Notes under the pieces: generated by a model
What the model was told of the DNA's origin: nothing
Database searches by the model: none
Seen by the model: the letters and a program-made list of their open reading frames with translations, nothing else
Assembly (NCBI GenBank): GCA_963978895.1
Contig: OZ022238.1
Coordinates: forward strand, 9,869,584 to 9,933,583
DNA: 64,000 nucleotides
Origin: Erpobdella octoculata
Taxonomy: Eukaryota > Annelida > Clitellata > Hirudinida > Erpobdellidae
Direction of reading: 5' to 3'
In this document: positions 37,624 through 60,412 of the stretch, one piece after another
How positions within the stretch are numbered: the stretch's first letter is position 1
Layout of the letters: each line of letters starts with the position of its first letter
Made by a program: the position numbers and the translations under genes

Positions 37624-38612
37624 AACGGACGCTCTTCTTGCAATCGACCGTGGAATGTTAACACTGCTTGCCATGCTGGATCTCAGCGCTGCTTTTGATT
37701 GTGTCGATCACGAAGTCTTTGTGGCCAGGATCAAATAATCATTTGGAATAAATTCTGTTGCTTTCCTGTGGATCAGTTCATATCTCCGTGGTCGCAGACA
37801 ACGTTTTCAGTACAATGGTAACTTCTCCGGTTGGTCTTTTGTCGAGTGTGGCGTTCCTCAAGGCTCGATTCTTGGACCGCTGTTTTTCCTTGTATACACT
37901 TCGAGTGCCTTTGGCCTGACCATTCAGCATGGTTTCGAGATTTACGGCTATGCTGATGACTTGCAGATCTACGACCACTGCAATGTTCAAGACATTGGTT
38001 TGCTTACAGTTCGACTGGACGGCTGTGTTTCGGCGCTCACGCAATGGATGAAATGCAATAGATTAAAACTCAACGCTTCCAAAACAGAAGTCATTCTTCT
38101 GGGTTCACCTGGGCGTCTGACGCATATCTCCTTCAAGGAAATCTACATAGCCGGAAACGCTATTAGTCTCAAAGCATGTAGCAAACGTCTTTTCCACGCC
38201 CTGGCAAAATCAAAGCGCAGGCCAGGCGCTTTGATTTTGTCTAGGCTGGTCTACTTAGTGGAATTCCAGACCTTTTAATTAAACAACTCGACGTGTCATG
38301 CGTGCTGCTGCTACACAGATTCTTAGACTGCCCCGCTTTGGTCATGTCCCGAGTGCGACCAACTGCACTGGCTGGACATGAAAGCACGCATTGATTTTAA
38401 GCTCTCTTTAACTGCGTTCCGCTATCTGCATGGCCTGGCACCACCGTACCTCTCCAGTCTGTGCATCCCGGTGTCTCAGCTTCCGGACGATCTCATCTTT
38501 GTACAGCCTCTTCCGGTGAGTTTCTTGTTCCATCATGCAGAACCAAGACGTTCGGATCGAAAGCATTTGCAGTCGTTTGCCCAGTTACGTGGAACAACCT
38601 GCGGAGGAACTT
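37621..38612 (+). pseudogene. Non-LTR retrotransposon reverse transcriptase (CR1/L2/Jockey-like), frameshifted
   Basis: Pieces in several frames: [14 protein letters not shown] (37670-37710), SYLRGRRQRFQYNG and VECGVPQGSILGPLFFLVYT (about 37770-37900), the catalytic YADDLQIY (about 37950) and LKLNASKTEVILLGSPG. The C-terminal LDMKARIDFKLSLTAFRYLH and GLAPPYLSSLC are at 38378-38470. Several stops and shifts make it non-functional. It starts and ends in TA repeats. Confidence 0.8.
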
Positions 38613-38654
<42 letters not shown>

Positions 38655-38692
38655 AAAATGTAATGGAAAAATATAATGATGCTATTTGAAAC

Positions 38693-38942
38693 AAGAAAAA
38701 AAACGAGTTTTTAACACAAACTTTAATTTCAAGTTCACTCGATTTAGAAATACGAAAGATGTTCAAATTTAGTTTTTATTAATTGAATCATATATTGTCA
38801 CCCAATATAAAGCTATGCTGAAAGTTTCAGCTTCCTAGCTAGTCAAAAAGCTGGTTATATTTCACTTGCAAAATTTGCGTACAGAGAAAGACGCACACAC
38901 ACACGGAAACAAAGATTGTAACCTAAATAAAAGTTATTTAGC
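38693..38942 (+). repeat. Helitron-related dispersed block
   Basis: Same block as 700-970 (AACGAGTTTTTAACACAAAC ... ACACACACGGAAACAAAGA). It stops exactly where Gypsy Gag sequence starts. Confidence 0.65.
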
Positions 38943-41900
38943 TATTTAGCGGCGTCAGCCTGGACGGTAGGCTGCCATCCCAACTTCTTCGCCACAGGAA
39001 GAGTCTCCTTGGGAACAAGCAGATGGATGAGTCTATCTTGAGACAGCTATGGTTAGACAGACTGCCCAGCAACGTCAAGCCGATATTACCTTCTTTCAGT
39101 GACAGAACGCTACTCGATTTGGCAAACATTTATGACAAGATTAGCGAGTCACAACAACCGACGATGGCCCAGTTATCAACAACAGCACAATCAACATCAC
39201 CTACAGACATTTCAGCCATGCTGCAACAGATTACAGTGAGTATCTCTGCCCTAGCAGCAAATCAACTAGGTAGGAGTTGATCAGGCAGTCAAAAACCGTC
39301 ATAGTTTCGATGCCGTTCTCGCAATTCCAGAACAACACCAAAAATGTGCTGGTACCATAGCAAATTTGGAGAAAGGGCAAAGAAATGCGTTCAGCCGTGC
39401 AACTGGCATTTAAAAGCCAAGACCGGAGAGTAGCGGCAACGTCTGTCCAATGCCAATAACTTACTAGTCGTTTGCTACTCGTCAAGGATACACACAATAA
39501 TCTTACGTTCCTTATCGACACTGGAGCAGAAGTAAGCGTCATCCCTCCATCAGCCAAGCATTCTCTCACTCTATCATCATTCACACTACATGCAGCAAAC
39601 AACACAGCTATCAAAACATATGGACAGAAATCTTTGATGGTCAACCTTGGTTTACGGAGACAATTTCCTTTGGTTTTCCTAATAGCCCACGTTCAGAAAT
39701 CCATCATCGGAGCAGATTTCGTGTCACATTTCAGCCTCAGTGTGGATATGTTCAACCGTCGCCTAGTGGATAACACAACTTCCATAACGGAAATTGGTTC
39801 AATCTCCACTACGATGACAACACAGATTCGACTTGCCAGGTCATCGGTTGAGACGGTAGCCAAACTTTTGGAAAAGTATCCGTCTATCAGCCGACCTTCA
39901 AATTACAACGAGAAAGTTTATCATCACACAAAACACCACATCATCACCAAAGGACTACCTGCACTTTCAAAACCCCGTCGTTTTCCCCCAAAAAAGCTGA
40001 AGCTCGCAAAAACAGAATTTGATCACATGCTCCAGCTTGGCATCATCAGACCCTCATCGAGTCCATAGTCTTCACCTCTCCACATGGTCCCAAAAGCTTT
40101 TGGAGATTGGAGACCGTGTGAGGCTACCGCGTGGTTAACACCAACACAATTCCGGACCGTTATCCAGTTCCTCACAAACACGACTTTTACAACAATCTCA
40201 CCAACTGCAAGATTTTCTCGCAAATCGATTTAGTAAGAACCTTCCACCACATTCCGATTGAAGACGAAGACATACCGAAAAAAGCCATCACGACACCTTT
40301 TGGACTGTATGAATTTGTACGCCTGCTATTTGGACTGAGAAATGCAGCTCAAACTTTCCAACGGTTCATGGATGACGTACTCCGAGGTTTTACATACACA
40401 TTTGCTTACATCTACGACGTGCTCATTGCTAGTACATCACCGGAGGAGCATTTAGTTCATTTAGAGGAGGTGTTTAGCAGATTTGAAAAGTGTAAACTGA
40501 CGGTTAACATTGACAAATCTGAGTTTGCTGTGCCATCCACCAACTTTTTAGGACATCACAAAGATGCAGATGGCATCAAACCTCTTTCTGACAGAGTCCA
40601 GGCAATCATAGAATACAAATTGCCCAAAACAATCACCCAACTCCAACAATTCATAGGAGTAGTGAATTTTTATAGACGTTTTATTTCTCATTGTTCTGGG
40701 TTACTGGCACCATTGACTGACATGCTCAAACAGAAGTCGACACCTGGACATCTGATTTTAGAGGATGTTCAAGTTAAAGCATTTCAACAAGCAAACAAGT
40801 TCTTCGAGGTGCCGCACGATTAGCTTTCGTAGATGAAAAAAGTGAACTGCTGCTTGTAACTGATGCCTCAGATGTAGCAGCAGGAACGTTCTGGAACAAA
40901 TACAAGATGGTTGCCAACAGCCATTTACTTTTTCTCCCACAAATTCAGCCCGGCACAAACACGATATTTTACGTTTGGCCGAGAGCTGCTGGCGATCTAC
41001 CTGGCCGTTAAACATATCCAGAATTTCCTTGAAGGTCACAGATTCACCATTTTCACCGACCACAAGACACTCACATTTGCTCTCAAGATCAACTCTAGCC
41101 AACACTCGCCAAGAGAAGCTCGACAGTTGGATTACATTTTTCAATCTTCAACTGAAATTAGACATATCAAAGGGACGGAAAACGTAGTGTCAGACGCACT
41201 TTCTCGCAGCGAAATTAATTCTGTTACAGCCTTAGACTTACAAAAAATTGCCAAGCATCAATCATCCAACATTTCACTTCACTTCAACTCAAACACAATA
41301 AAGATCGAAGAAATGCCTCTTCCATTTAACCAAGAAAACATTTTGGTAGACATCTCAACAGGATCTCCAAGACCTCTAGTACCACAACAATTACGACGCA
41401 AAGTATATTCTAGTTTCCATGAGTTATCTCATCCCGACAAGAGCAACATCAAAACTAATTCGTCAACGTTTTGTATGGCCCAACATGGAAAAGGATATAA
41501 GGGCATGGTGCCGAGAATGTCTCCCTTGTTAAAAAAAAAACAAAATACACCGCCATACCAAAACAACACTATTCAGCTTTCAGTTACCCAAAAGCCGTTT
41601 CCAGCAGGTGCATATCGACCTTGTAGGACCACTTTCTCTGAAGGTTACACACACATTTTGACCTGCATCGATCGTTTCACAAGATGGCCCGTAGCCATTC
41701 CCCTCAGCGACACTTCAACCGAAACCATAATGAAACATTTCATTATCGGTTGGGTATCCAACTTTGGCGTCCCTGGGACAATTACAACCGATCGAGGTAG
41801 CCAGTTTTCATCTCATCTTTTTTACAAATAAACAAACTATTAGGCATCCATCACATCAAGACCAAAACATATAATCCCGCAGCCAATGGGATGGTCGAAC

Positions 41901-42224
41901 GTTTTCATCGACAACTCAAATCATCTCTCGCTTCACACACCTCATCTACAGGATGGACAGAATCCTTACCGCTAGTTTTATTAGAAATTCGTTCATCCGT
42001 CAAAGATGATCTCCAATGTTCACCAGCAGAACTTGTCTGCGGAACAACTTTGAGACTGTCAGGAGAATTTTCTTCATTACTTTCCGGCGACAACACTTTC
42101 GATGTTTCAAACTACGTTTCACGTCTCAAGGACCATATGACAAGTATCAAGGCAGAGCCGCCAAGACAGCTATAAACAAAGTCTTACATCCCAAAAGACC
42201 TCCGCACGACACCGCAAGTCTTAA

Positions 42225-43716
42225 CCCGTTTTAGACCATCGTACGTTTTACGAACACACTTATTTTTGGCGTTGCATAAAATTAAGCTGTAATTTGTTTT
42301 CTGTTAAAAGTTTTTTTTTATGTTAAGAAAGCTTCAATACACTGTATAAAATTTTTTAAATAATTTTTTTATTCGTATTAAGTAGTTTAATCTGGGTTAG
42401 AATATGAGCATTTTCAAGGTTTTCAACCGATATTACTTTAAAAATTTATTATGCTAATTTCATGAGAGTTATCATAACAAAAGTTTGAAATATCAAAAGA
42501 GGATGTACTCAAAAGTAAACAGCAACGTTAATTAAATTTTATTGTGTTTACACTAACCCACAATCTGAACATGTATGAGTCATGCTCGTTCTACGATCGT
42601 TGGTCGTACAGAGTACTTTATGCGAACGAGTCGAAACTAGTTTATTCAGCTTATAGTTGTGCAGTGGTTGAATTGGTGATAGAGTTTTTTGCAAATTTCA
42701 TTCTTCGAATGAAATGTTTGTAAAGTTTAAAAATGAAAGGCGTCAAACAGAACGTTTTTTCACGTTGAAAGAAGCCATGTAACTAATTCTTGATGATGAT
42801 GATAGCATTGAGGTTGACATACTTGTCATTCTTCCGCCCGGCGCATCATAACACGTGACTGATGAATAAGCAAATGAAGAAGAAATGTTATTCTTTGTAA
42901 TATATCCGGAAGATAGAAGTTGATTATACTAATGAGGGGATGGGATTAGAATGAGTCGGTTCTTTGGGTGAAGAAATGTAGGTCGCAAATACGGTCAGTT
43001 CAATGCCGCGGCAACCAAAACGCTAAAAACGATTGAAATGCACTTGGACCAAAAATAGTCATTTGAATAGCCACTTTTAAAACAGTCTATATATAACGAG
43101 TTTGAAACACCACAATGGTGCTTTGCTTGAAAAACCCCATATAGGCTGTTTAGGTTGTTTTATACCGATGAAATGAATTCATGCACGGTTGAAAAAACAA
43201 AACGATAGGGAAGATTCAGCAACTGGCCATGGTCACGAACTGGAAAAGGTGAAAAAAGTAGGTCGCTACAAGCTGAAAAATTGTGGCAAAACACTGTACA
43301 TGTGGGCCAAGTGCGGAAACGACTTCATCGGAATTGTTTTGGTGCTTTCCGCACACTCCGGTTCTGAAACGACTATCATGAACTGCTTGACTGATTTATT
43401 GAATGTTAATTTTTTGGATTTTATTGAACTGTGTTACTGATAAAGTCAGAAATGTGTTTTTAGCTTTTCTGTTTATAGCCTAAAATTTATATTATAATTG
43501 TTTGCGTTGAGAAAAAAAGAAATTGACTTTTAAACATTTTGTCGTTTCCAGTAGTCTATACGACCACCGTTCGAAAAACGAGCATAGAGAATTTTCAAAG
43601 TTTTCTTTCAAATAAAAAATAATTAAAAATAAATCTGTTAAAACATAAGCAAGTAACTTAGAAATAACAAAAAAAATAATAGAAATCTAATTAATAAAGT
43701 TTTGGACCTAAACGGG
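42225..43716 (+). mobile_element. piggyBac-like element inserted in Gypsy integrase end
   Basis: Left side reads TTAA|CCCGTTTTAGACC (TTAA at 42221-42224). Right end GGACCTAAACGGG is its inverse with two differences, followed by CAAA in place of TTAA. Size 1492 bp. Interior remnants TLKEAM, LILDDDDSIEVDILVILPPG and VTDE (about 42760-42870) fit the acidic N-terminus of piggyBac transposases. Another frame, 43189-43440, contains KNCGKTLYMWAKCGNDF. The transposase is broken. Gypsy coding resumes right after it (CVDSHKQPLQPQYSGPYEVL). Confidence 0.7.
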
Positions 43717-44078
43717 CAAATTTGTGTGGACTCTCACAAACAGCCGTTACAGCCTCAGTATAGCGGACCGTATGAAGTACTAGAACGACATGAGAAGTAT
43801 TTTTTAGTCAACAAGAATGGACGCAAAGACACCATCTCGATAGAACGACTCAAACCAGCATTCATCCCAAGTGCTCCACCGCTACCACTACATCAATAGC
43901 ACCCGGCACTCCAACTTTGAACTCACCAGACACATCCAGAACAGTTACCAGCCAGCCTAAACCACCTCCTATCCAGACAAGATCAGGTAGAAAAGTTCAT
44001 TGGCCCAGCAAATTGGCGGATTACCTAACCTAATTTTTTTACCTTCTCGTTCGCCAGTGCTCTTTGGTGGGGGAGTAT

Positions 44079-44302
<224 letters not shown>

Positions 44303-44782
44303 ATCCCATCGCTTGCATTTTGTCAAAGAAAAAAGAACCTTCATCATGCCAGGTTTCTGACAGAGTAAGAATGTCAACGCCGAGTTGAGCGATAACATCT
44401 TTTACTGCTTTTAATTCATTGATATAAGAACTTACGTTTAGGCATCCAAACCTCACCTTTGGTGCTTCCGGCAGCTGTGAGATGAGAAAACGCCTTCCAG
44501 CTTGATGGTACGAACGACGATCAGAAAACCTCAGAGTCAGTATGGGAACAGTGACCTTTGGGCAGTGATGCTGGGGACGCCAAATGTGACTGAAAAATTG
44601 TCAATTAAATTTAAGTAACTTGCTACTTTCATAACTAATAGACATGCCTATACTTAAACGGAAAAAGTCGTTTCAAATCAACAAAATATCAATATGCTCA
44701 AGGAAACTGTCGAAATACACAAAAAAAAACAAAGTAAAATTCAATAGTAAAGTGCATTAAAATAATGAAAATAAAGCACAAA

Positions 44783-44790
<8 letters not shown>
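44303..44790 (-). pseudogene. LINE endonuclease fragment, unit B copy
   Basis: Parallel to 22613-23465 (ATCCCATCGCTTGCATTTTG, CATCATGCCAGGTTTCTGAC) without the 23018-23345 insert. More degraded, no open frame. Confidence 0.7.
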
Positions 44791-45061
<271 letters not shown>

Positions 45062-46500
45062 TCTATATATATAAAAGAACATGTCCTGACTGACTGACTG
45101 ACTGACTGACTGACTGACTGACTGACTGACTGACTGATAATCAACGCCGAGCTCAAACGCCTCATCATAGGAACGTGAAATTTGGAACTTATATTACTTT
45201 TATAGCGTAAACATCCGCTAAGAAAGGATTTTTGAAAATTTTGCTCCTGAGGGGAAAAAACTGGAAAACAAACTTTTTTATAAAACAATGTATATCTCGA
45301 AAACCAAAAATGAGGAGATTTTGAAATTTGGTATATAGATTCTTTTTGAAAAATAAAAAGATACGTGTTTTACCATTTTTTGAAAATTCGGTTTCCCGGA
45401 CCTCAAATGTGGGTTGGAAAATTGGGTTATTTGGTTTTTAAAGTAGCTTCTACTAAAAAACTGTTAATGCTAGAGGAGTAAAAATTAGTATTTAGTTTCT
45501 TCTCCAAAAATAATGAAATACGTGTTTTAGCATTTTTTGAAAATTTGGTTTCCAGGACTTCAAATGTGGGGTGGAAAATAGGGCTAATTGTCTTTTATAG
45601 TAACTGCTACTCAAAAACAGTAAATACCACAGATGTAAAAATTATTATTTAGTTTTTTTTCTAAAAATAAAGATATACGTGTTTCACCATTTTTTACAAA
45701 TTTGGTTTCCCGGACCTCGAATGTGGGTTGGAAAATAGGGTTATTTGGTTTTTAAAGTAACTGCTACTCATCAACTGTAATTGCCACAGATGTAAAAATT
45801 AATACTTAGTATCTACTCAAAAAAAAAGATATACGTGTTTCATCATTTTTTGGGTTATTTGGTTTTCAAAGTAGCTGCTACTCAAAAACTGTTAATGCTA
45901 CAGAAGTAAAAATTAGTATTTAGTTTCTACTCCAAAAATAATGAAATACGTGTTTTAGCATTTTTTGAAAATTTGGTTTCCAGGACCTCAAATGTGGGGT
46001 GGAAATAAGGGTTATTTGATTTCAAAATAACTGCTACTCACAAACTGTAAGTGCTACAAATGTAAAAATTTGTATTTTGAGGTTTTGTGCCGGTTAAAAG
46101 TAGCTAAGTCCAGTTTATCATCGGCCGGGCCAAGCCGTTTTTTTAGAGTCTTCACACGGGCCAGGCCAAACCTTAAATCAAAGTGGGACGGGCCGAGGTT
46201 TTTCACCAAGTATATAGATATTTTAGTGATTTTAGGGTCTTCAGTTTGGCCGGGCCAAACCTGAGGTCAAGGTGGGACGGGCCGAAGTTTTTCATCAAGT
46301 ATATAGAACTTCAAGGCCTGTAAAAATGGGCCGGGCCTAATTCAGACGGGCTGTGCCGGGCCAGGAGTTTGGGTTTTTAAAACGGGCTGGGCTAATTTGT
46401 CGACGGGCCGAGCCGAGACCTAAAAAAATGATCTCTACTATGGATGCACGGTTCAAACTCTCTAATTTCATGCGAGCGAAGCCGCTACGGGCACTGCTAG
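45062..46500 (+). mobile_element. Helitron, 1.44 kb, with internal tandem repeats
   Basis: Starts TCTATATATATAAAAGAACA, then (CTGA)n. It ends GCGAAGCCGCTACGGGCACTGCTAG|T, a classic 5' TC and 3' CTAG pair. The interior (45350-46075) is five degenerate repeats of about 115-165 bp, each starting near ATACGTGTTT. 46100-46400 is a GGCCGGGCC-rich stretch, possibly another insertion. No Rep/helicase frame, so non-autonomous. Confidence 0.75.
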
Positions 46501-48213
46501 TATATATATATCCTGACTGATAATCAGCAAATACACCGAAAAACACTTCATCCTAGAAACGTGAAATTTGAAAATTATATTACTGTTATAGCATAATATA
46601 ACAGCAAGGTATAGGTATCTCAAAAACCAACTATGAAAAGGTTTTGAAACTCTTTATCTAGATTTTTCTTAAAAAATAAAAAGATACGTGTTTCACTATT
46701 TTTTGAGAATTTGATTTCCGGGACCTGAAATGTGGGCTGGAAAATAAGATTTTTTGGAAAATTAATAATTTGATTATTTAAAAAATGAATAACAGTTTCA
46801 AAGTTTGACAAGTTCGTTTGAAAATTTAAGAAACAAAACGGCAATATTTCTATTAATGTAGAACCTGATAAACACGAAATGGAGTTATTTGATACTTTTT
46901 ATTCCAGACCAAAAAACATTCATTGCAGTTTCTTCTAGGAAGACAAAAGGACTGTTGCGTTTTCCAGTTGTTTCATATATGACATTATTATTGGACAATC
47001 AAAATGCAATCCATTCACTTTAAGACTCGTCCCATCCGGCAAAACAAGATTTCCAAAAAGATGATCTTGGATTTTGTCGTGTTTTATGAATCTCTCGATA
47101 CAAAACATGTTTATTGCTCAAATAGAATCACATAAATATATCTGTTTATAAAAAGTGTTTTGAAAATTTGAAAAAAATTGAAAAACTTCAGTTTGAAATT
47201 CAGTTTTTAAATAGTCATGCAGCTGCAAAGGTTTTAAAGTTTTTAATAAAACAATTTGAAAAACAAAATTAAAATAATTAGGTGTTAATTGGTGAAATTA
47301 AAATTCCGAACTATTTTTGTCGTTTCATTCGTGCTAGGTGCCCGAAAATAATTATACAGAATTAATTAGCAAACATTTTCATGAATATCGCATCAATTTA
47401 TCATTACGTTTTAATTTCTGTACAAACAAATTATAATAATTATATATATATATATGAATCTTTAATAAGGTTTCAAGACTTTTCATAGCTTGAAAACGGT
47501 TACATTTTTGTAAAAGTTTGTTCGACCGGTTTTTGACACTGCGTGGTGTAGCTTTCAGTTGAAAATTAAATTAAATGCATGTATAAAGTGTTTTAAAATT
47601 TAAACTAAAACAAATAAAAAACGCATTATATCTTAAATAACAAATATCTAACTGGTCTATTTTTGTTAGTGACTGGCAGAGCAATAAACAAATTTCTGCC
47701 CAATTTGATGTGTTCAATTCTTTTGATGTTTCATGAAAAATAATGTTTTGCTATAATTACTCATTGTACTTGCTTGTTCATTTTTAGACTATATTTTTTT
47801 TCAAAAGAACGTAAATGATTTTTTTATATGGTGAATAATAATTTGTAACTTGGTTAATAAATTTGTTCGATACCAAGAAAACATGTTTTAACAATGAAAA
47901 AACACATAAGAGTGTTTTTTACAATTTATTCAAAAACCTAATAAAATCTACAATTCTTGTGCTTTTCTTCAAGTTGATAAAAAACCTATAAAAACTTATT
48001 TTTCAGTGTTAATGATTTAAAATTCAAATTAAAATTTTATTTAAAATTTCAGTTTAAATAGCACTTAATTTGATGAAACTGTTTGTTTTGAATGAATGAA
48101 GTAATGTAACACAATTTTTAACAGCGTAATTTAATCAATGCATTTAAAAGCTAGAAAAAACTGCAAATATTATAAAATTAATCAAATTTTCTGCCGAATT
48201 TTCTATATATTTC
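46501..48213. other. Second Helitron remnant and AT-rich region
   Basis: 46501-46700 restarts the same Helitron 5' sequence (CCTGACTGATAATCAGC...). 46750-48210 is AT-rich; from about 47790 it parallels the region downstream of lectin copy A. No gene seen. Confidence 0.5.
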
Positions 48214-48466
48214 ACAACGCTCATATTAACTTGCAATGTTTGTTGTTTGTAGTTTGTTATTTCAGCGCAAACGTTGTTTTTGAAAACACCGCGTCTCGTC
48301 CGATCAACAAAGTTAGGCAACGTCGAGTTCGGTTAGTACTTCGATGGGTGACATTAAATACAGTAATCCGTTGGTTAACTTCGTTGATAGGACGAGTAGC
48401 AGTGTTTTCAAAAACAACGTTTGCGCTGAAATAACAAACAACATTGCAAGTAAATATAAGCGTTGT
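48214..48466. mobile_element. 253-bp palindrome built from two inverted 5S-derived SINE units
   Basis: Arms ACAACGCTCATATTAACTTG ... GCGCAAACGTTGTTTTTGAA and their inverse run from both ends. The centre holds CTCGTCCGATCAACAAAGTT and GGTTAGTACTTCGATGGGTG, recognisable 5S rRNA promoter-region sequence. Part of the 5S sequence is itself repeated inverted (AACTTCGTTGATAGGACGAG). Confidence 0.75.
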
Positions 48467-48796
48467 AATAATAATGAAAACGTTTGACACAACGAAACTG
48501 CTTACACATCTTTTAGCTATATTAGCCCAGCAAAAGTTAAAAACTCAGATAAACTTTTAAAACTCTATAAAAACGGTTGAACAGTAAACATTAATTTGAT
48601 GTGGTGCACAAATTTATAAAATGGTGTCGACAACACTAAATTTGACATTATAAGATAACACGGATGTTCACAAAACTACTAAATACAAAATCAGTGACAT
48701 AATTGAAAAAAATTCAAACATTGGACAAATAAGTATAAAAAAACCTTTTGTTCAAATAGTTTAAACCCCAAAACACTTTATTTATAAAAAAAAGCA

Positions 48797-58349
<9,553 letters not shown>

Positions 58350-59814
58350 ATATAAAATATATGCAAAGTTTTAAGCGTAGTTTATTTTTAGTTTTCCAAA
58401 GGTTCAAAATGCTAAGTTGTATTTTATCAAATTATTAAAAATCAAGATAACTGCGTAGTTGTAAAATATATTGGCTTTTTAAACACTTTTTTGAAACAAT
58501 GAAAAACTAGCAAGAGTTTTTCACTAATCAACTTTTTAAAACGGAATGAATACAACTAGCAAATTCTAAGAATTATTTCTTTAAGCATCGACCAAACAGT
58601 GATTGAGGATGTCTCTTAGAAACCCCAAACACTTGCATTTTTCACGTTTAAAAAACCAGAATTTTACTAAATTTTGAAACTTACTATTTTGAATCGCTAA
58701 AAACATGGGTTTTTGACAATGGATAATTAAGTGGATTTCAAATAAAATTTCTTAAAGGTTTTTATGAGATTTAATTTCGTTTTAAAAAAATTGTTCTTAT
58801 TCAAAGAAAACAAAATGTTTTCAATATAATGGTATTGTTCAAACTTAAATCGACTTCAAACAATTGACATGCGCTAGATGTGGATAAAAGTTATGAAGGT
58901 TAATAAGTACGTATTTCGTGTTTTTCCTGAATCATTTTTTTCAACCTAATGAATAAAAATCGTAATTTCAAGGTTTTGTTCGATATTTTTTAAGAATGCT
59001 TTTAGCTTTTTGTACTTTATATTTAACTGTTCATCACAATTTAGAAATAATCGAATTTTCAAGAACTCAGACACAAAGTTAAACAAAGCAGAGTATTAGC
59101 AAAAACGTATTTCTTCAAGTTACAATTCGATGATTGATAGAAAATGTCATGGAAAATACAATGCTGCTATTTCAAAAAAAAGTAAAAAAAAAGTTCTCAG
59201 CAACACCATCCATTTCAGTCTATTGACGTGGTTTCTGATTTGTATATCCAAGGTTCAGTAACTACCAGAATGTCTGCTCTTTCAAGTTTCCTTGAGTTAT
59301 CGTTAGAACTTTTATCTACAAAATACATTTTTTTAACTGCAATCAGTTATTGTAGTTAGTTGTCAATTAGGTTTTGAGCATTAGCTTTTAAACTTAATTT
59401 TCTTCATTGAGTTATTGATTTTTTTAAGATCAACTGAATAGGACGAATTCTCTGAAGACATCTACTTTTATGGCGTGTCACACTGATATATGCTTGATCT
59501 GATGCTTCTTACAAAGTGCATCGATTGACATAAAAACGCAATTGTTAGACATATACTTTCTGTAGACAGTTTGTGTAATTGTACTTCAGTACACGTTTGT
59601 GTACTTGTACTTAAGTTCACGTTTGTGTACTTGTACTTTTTTTATAAGTTTGGGTACTTGTCCAAGTTAGTGTACTTGTACAAATTTATGCACTTGTAAG
59701 ACGTTACATATATTTAGGGCGGAAGAAAAACAATGCTTTTTTTAAATGCATTTTTTAGGACGTAAAAATTTAATAATTTCTTTGGCACTGATAAAACTCT
59801 TTTCAGATCTTATT
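58350..59814. other. Upstream flank of lectin copy B; GTACTTGTAC tract
   Basis: To 58695 it parallels unit A. 59575-59700 repeats GTGTACTTGTAC motifs, similar in style to hAT ends at 1260-1310. No gene recognised. Confidence 0.5.
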
Positions 59815-60075
59815 TCAGGGGCCAGAACATTCCAAGATCTTTTCTGTTTTTCTAGGAAAAACTCCCAGGGGCATCCGATACAGTAACATAATCTCTTGTC
59901 TATGATCTGGTGCATCTGCTTTTAGGTTGTATATCTTCCCGGAACTGTTGATCTTTATGCGTTTCCATACTAAATTAGCATTAGCAATTATGCTGTGTTG
60001 CAATATGGTTTTTAAATTACATTTTTTCTTAAGATCCTCTCTTTTAGTATTATTACGCCAAATATATGCAAGCAA
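59815..60075 (-). CDS. Hypothetical ORF, 86 aa
   Basis: Reads MLAYIWRNNTKREDLKKKCN ... LLYRMPLGVFPRKTEKILEC. Composition is gene-like and not repetitive, but no family is recognised and no splice context was established. It may be part of the adjacent retroelement remnant. Confidence 0.3.
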   Translation of the reverse strand: MLAYIWRNNTKREDLKKKCNLKTILQHSIIANANLVWKRIKINSSGKIYNLKADAPDHRQEIMLLYRMPLGVFPRKTEKILECSGP

Positions 60076-60412
60076 GTTTTGTTAAGCATGCATCCATCAC
60101 ACCATTCCTGCACCGCAGTATTCCTGCTTGGCACCTTCGCACCTCTCTGTCACCAACTAACCCTTTTTATCTCGTTGATATTCAGTCGTGTATGAACCAT
60201 AGGAAACCATGAAAGACACGTCTTTGATTCGTCACGCACATTTAGTATATCAGCCAACTATAAATATAAAATCCGAAAATTATTCACAGAGCTTCAAGAT
60301 TACAATTAGTCGCTTTTGAGAAATGCGACTCGGCCACGAACACAAAATACCTTGATCTTCACTCGTGGCCTTGACCGCAATTCGCAAGCAACATGGTCAA
60401 GTCTCTTGACCG

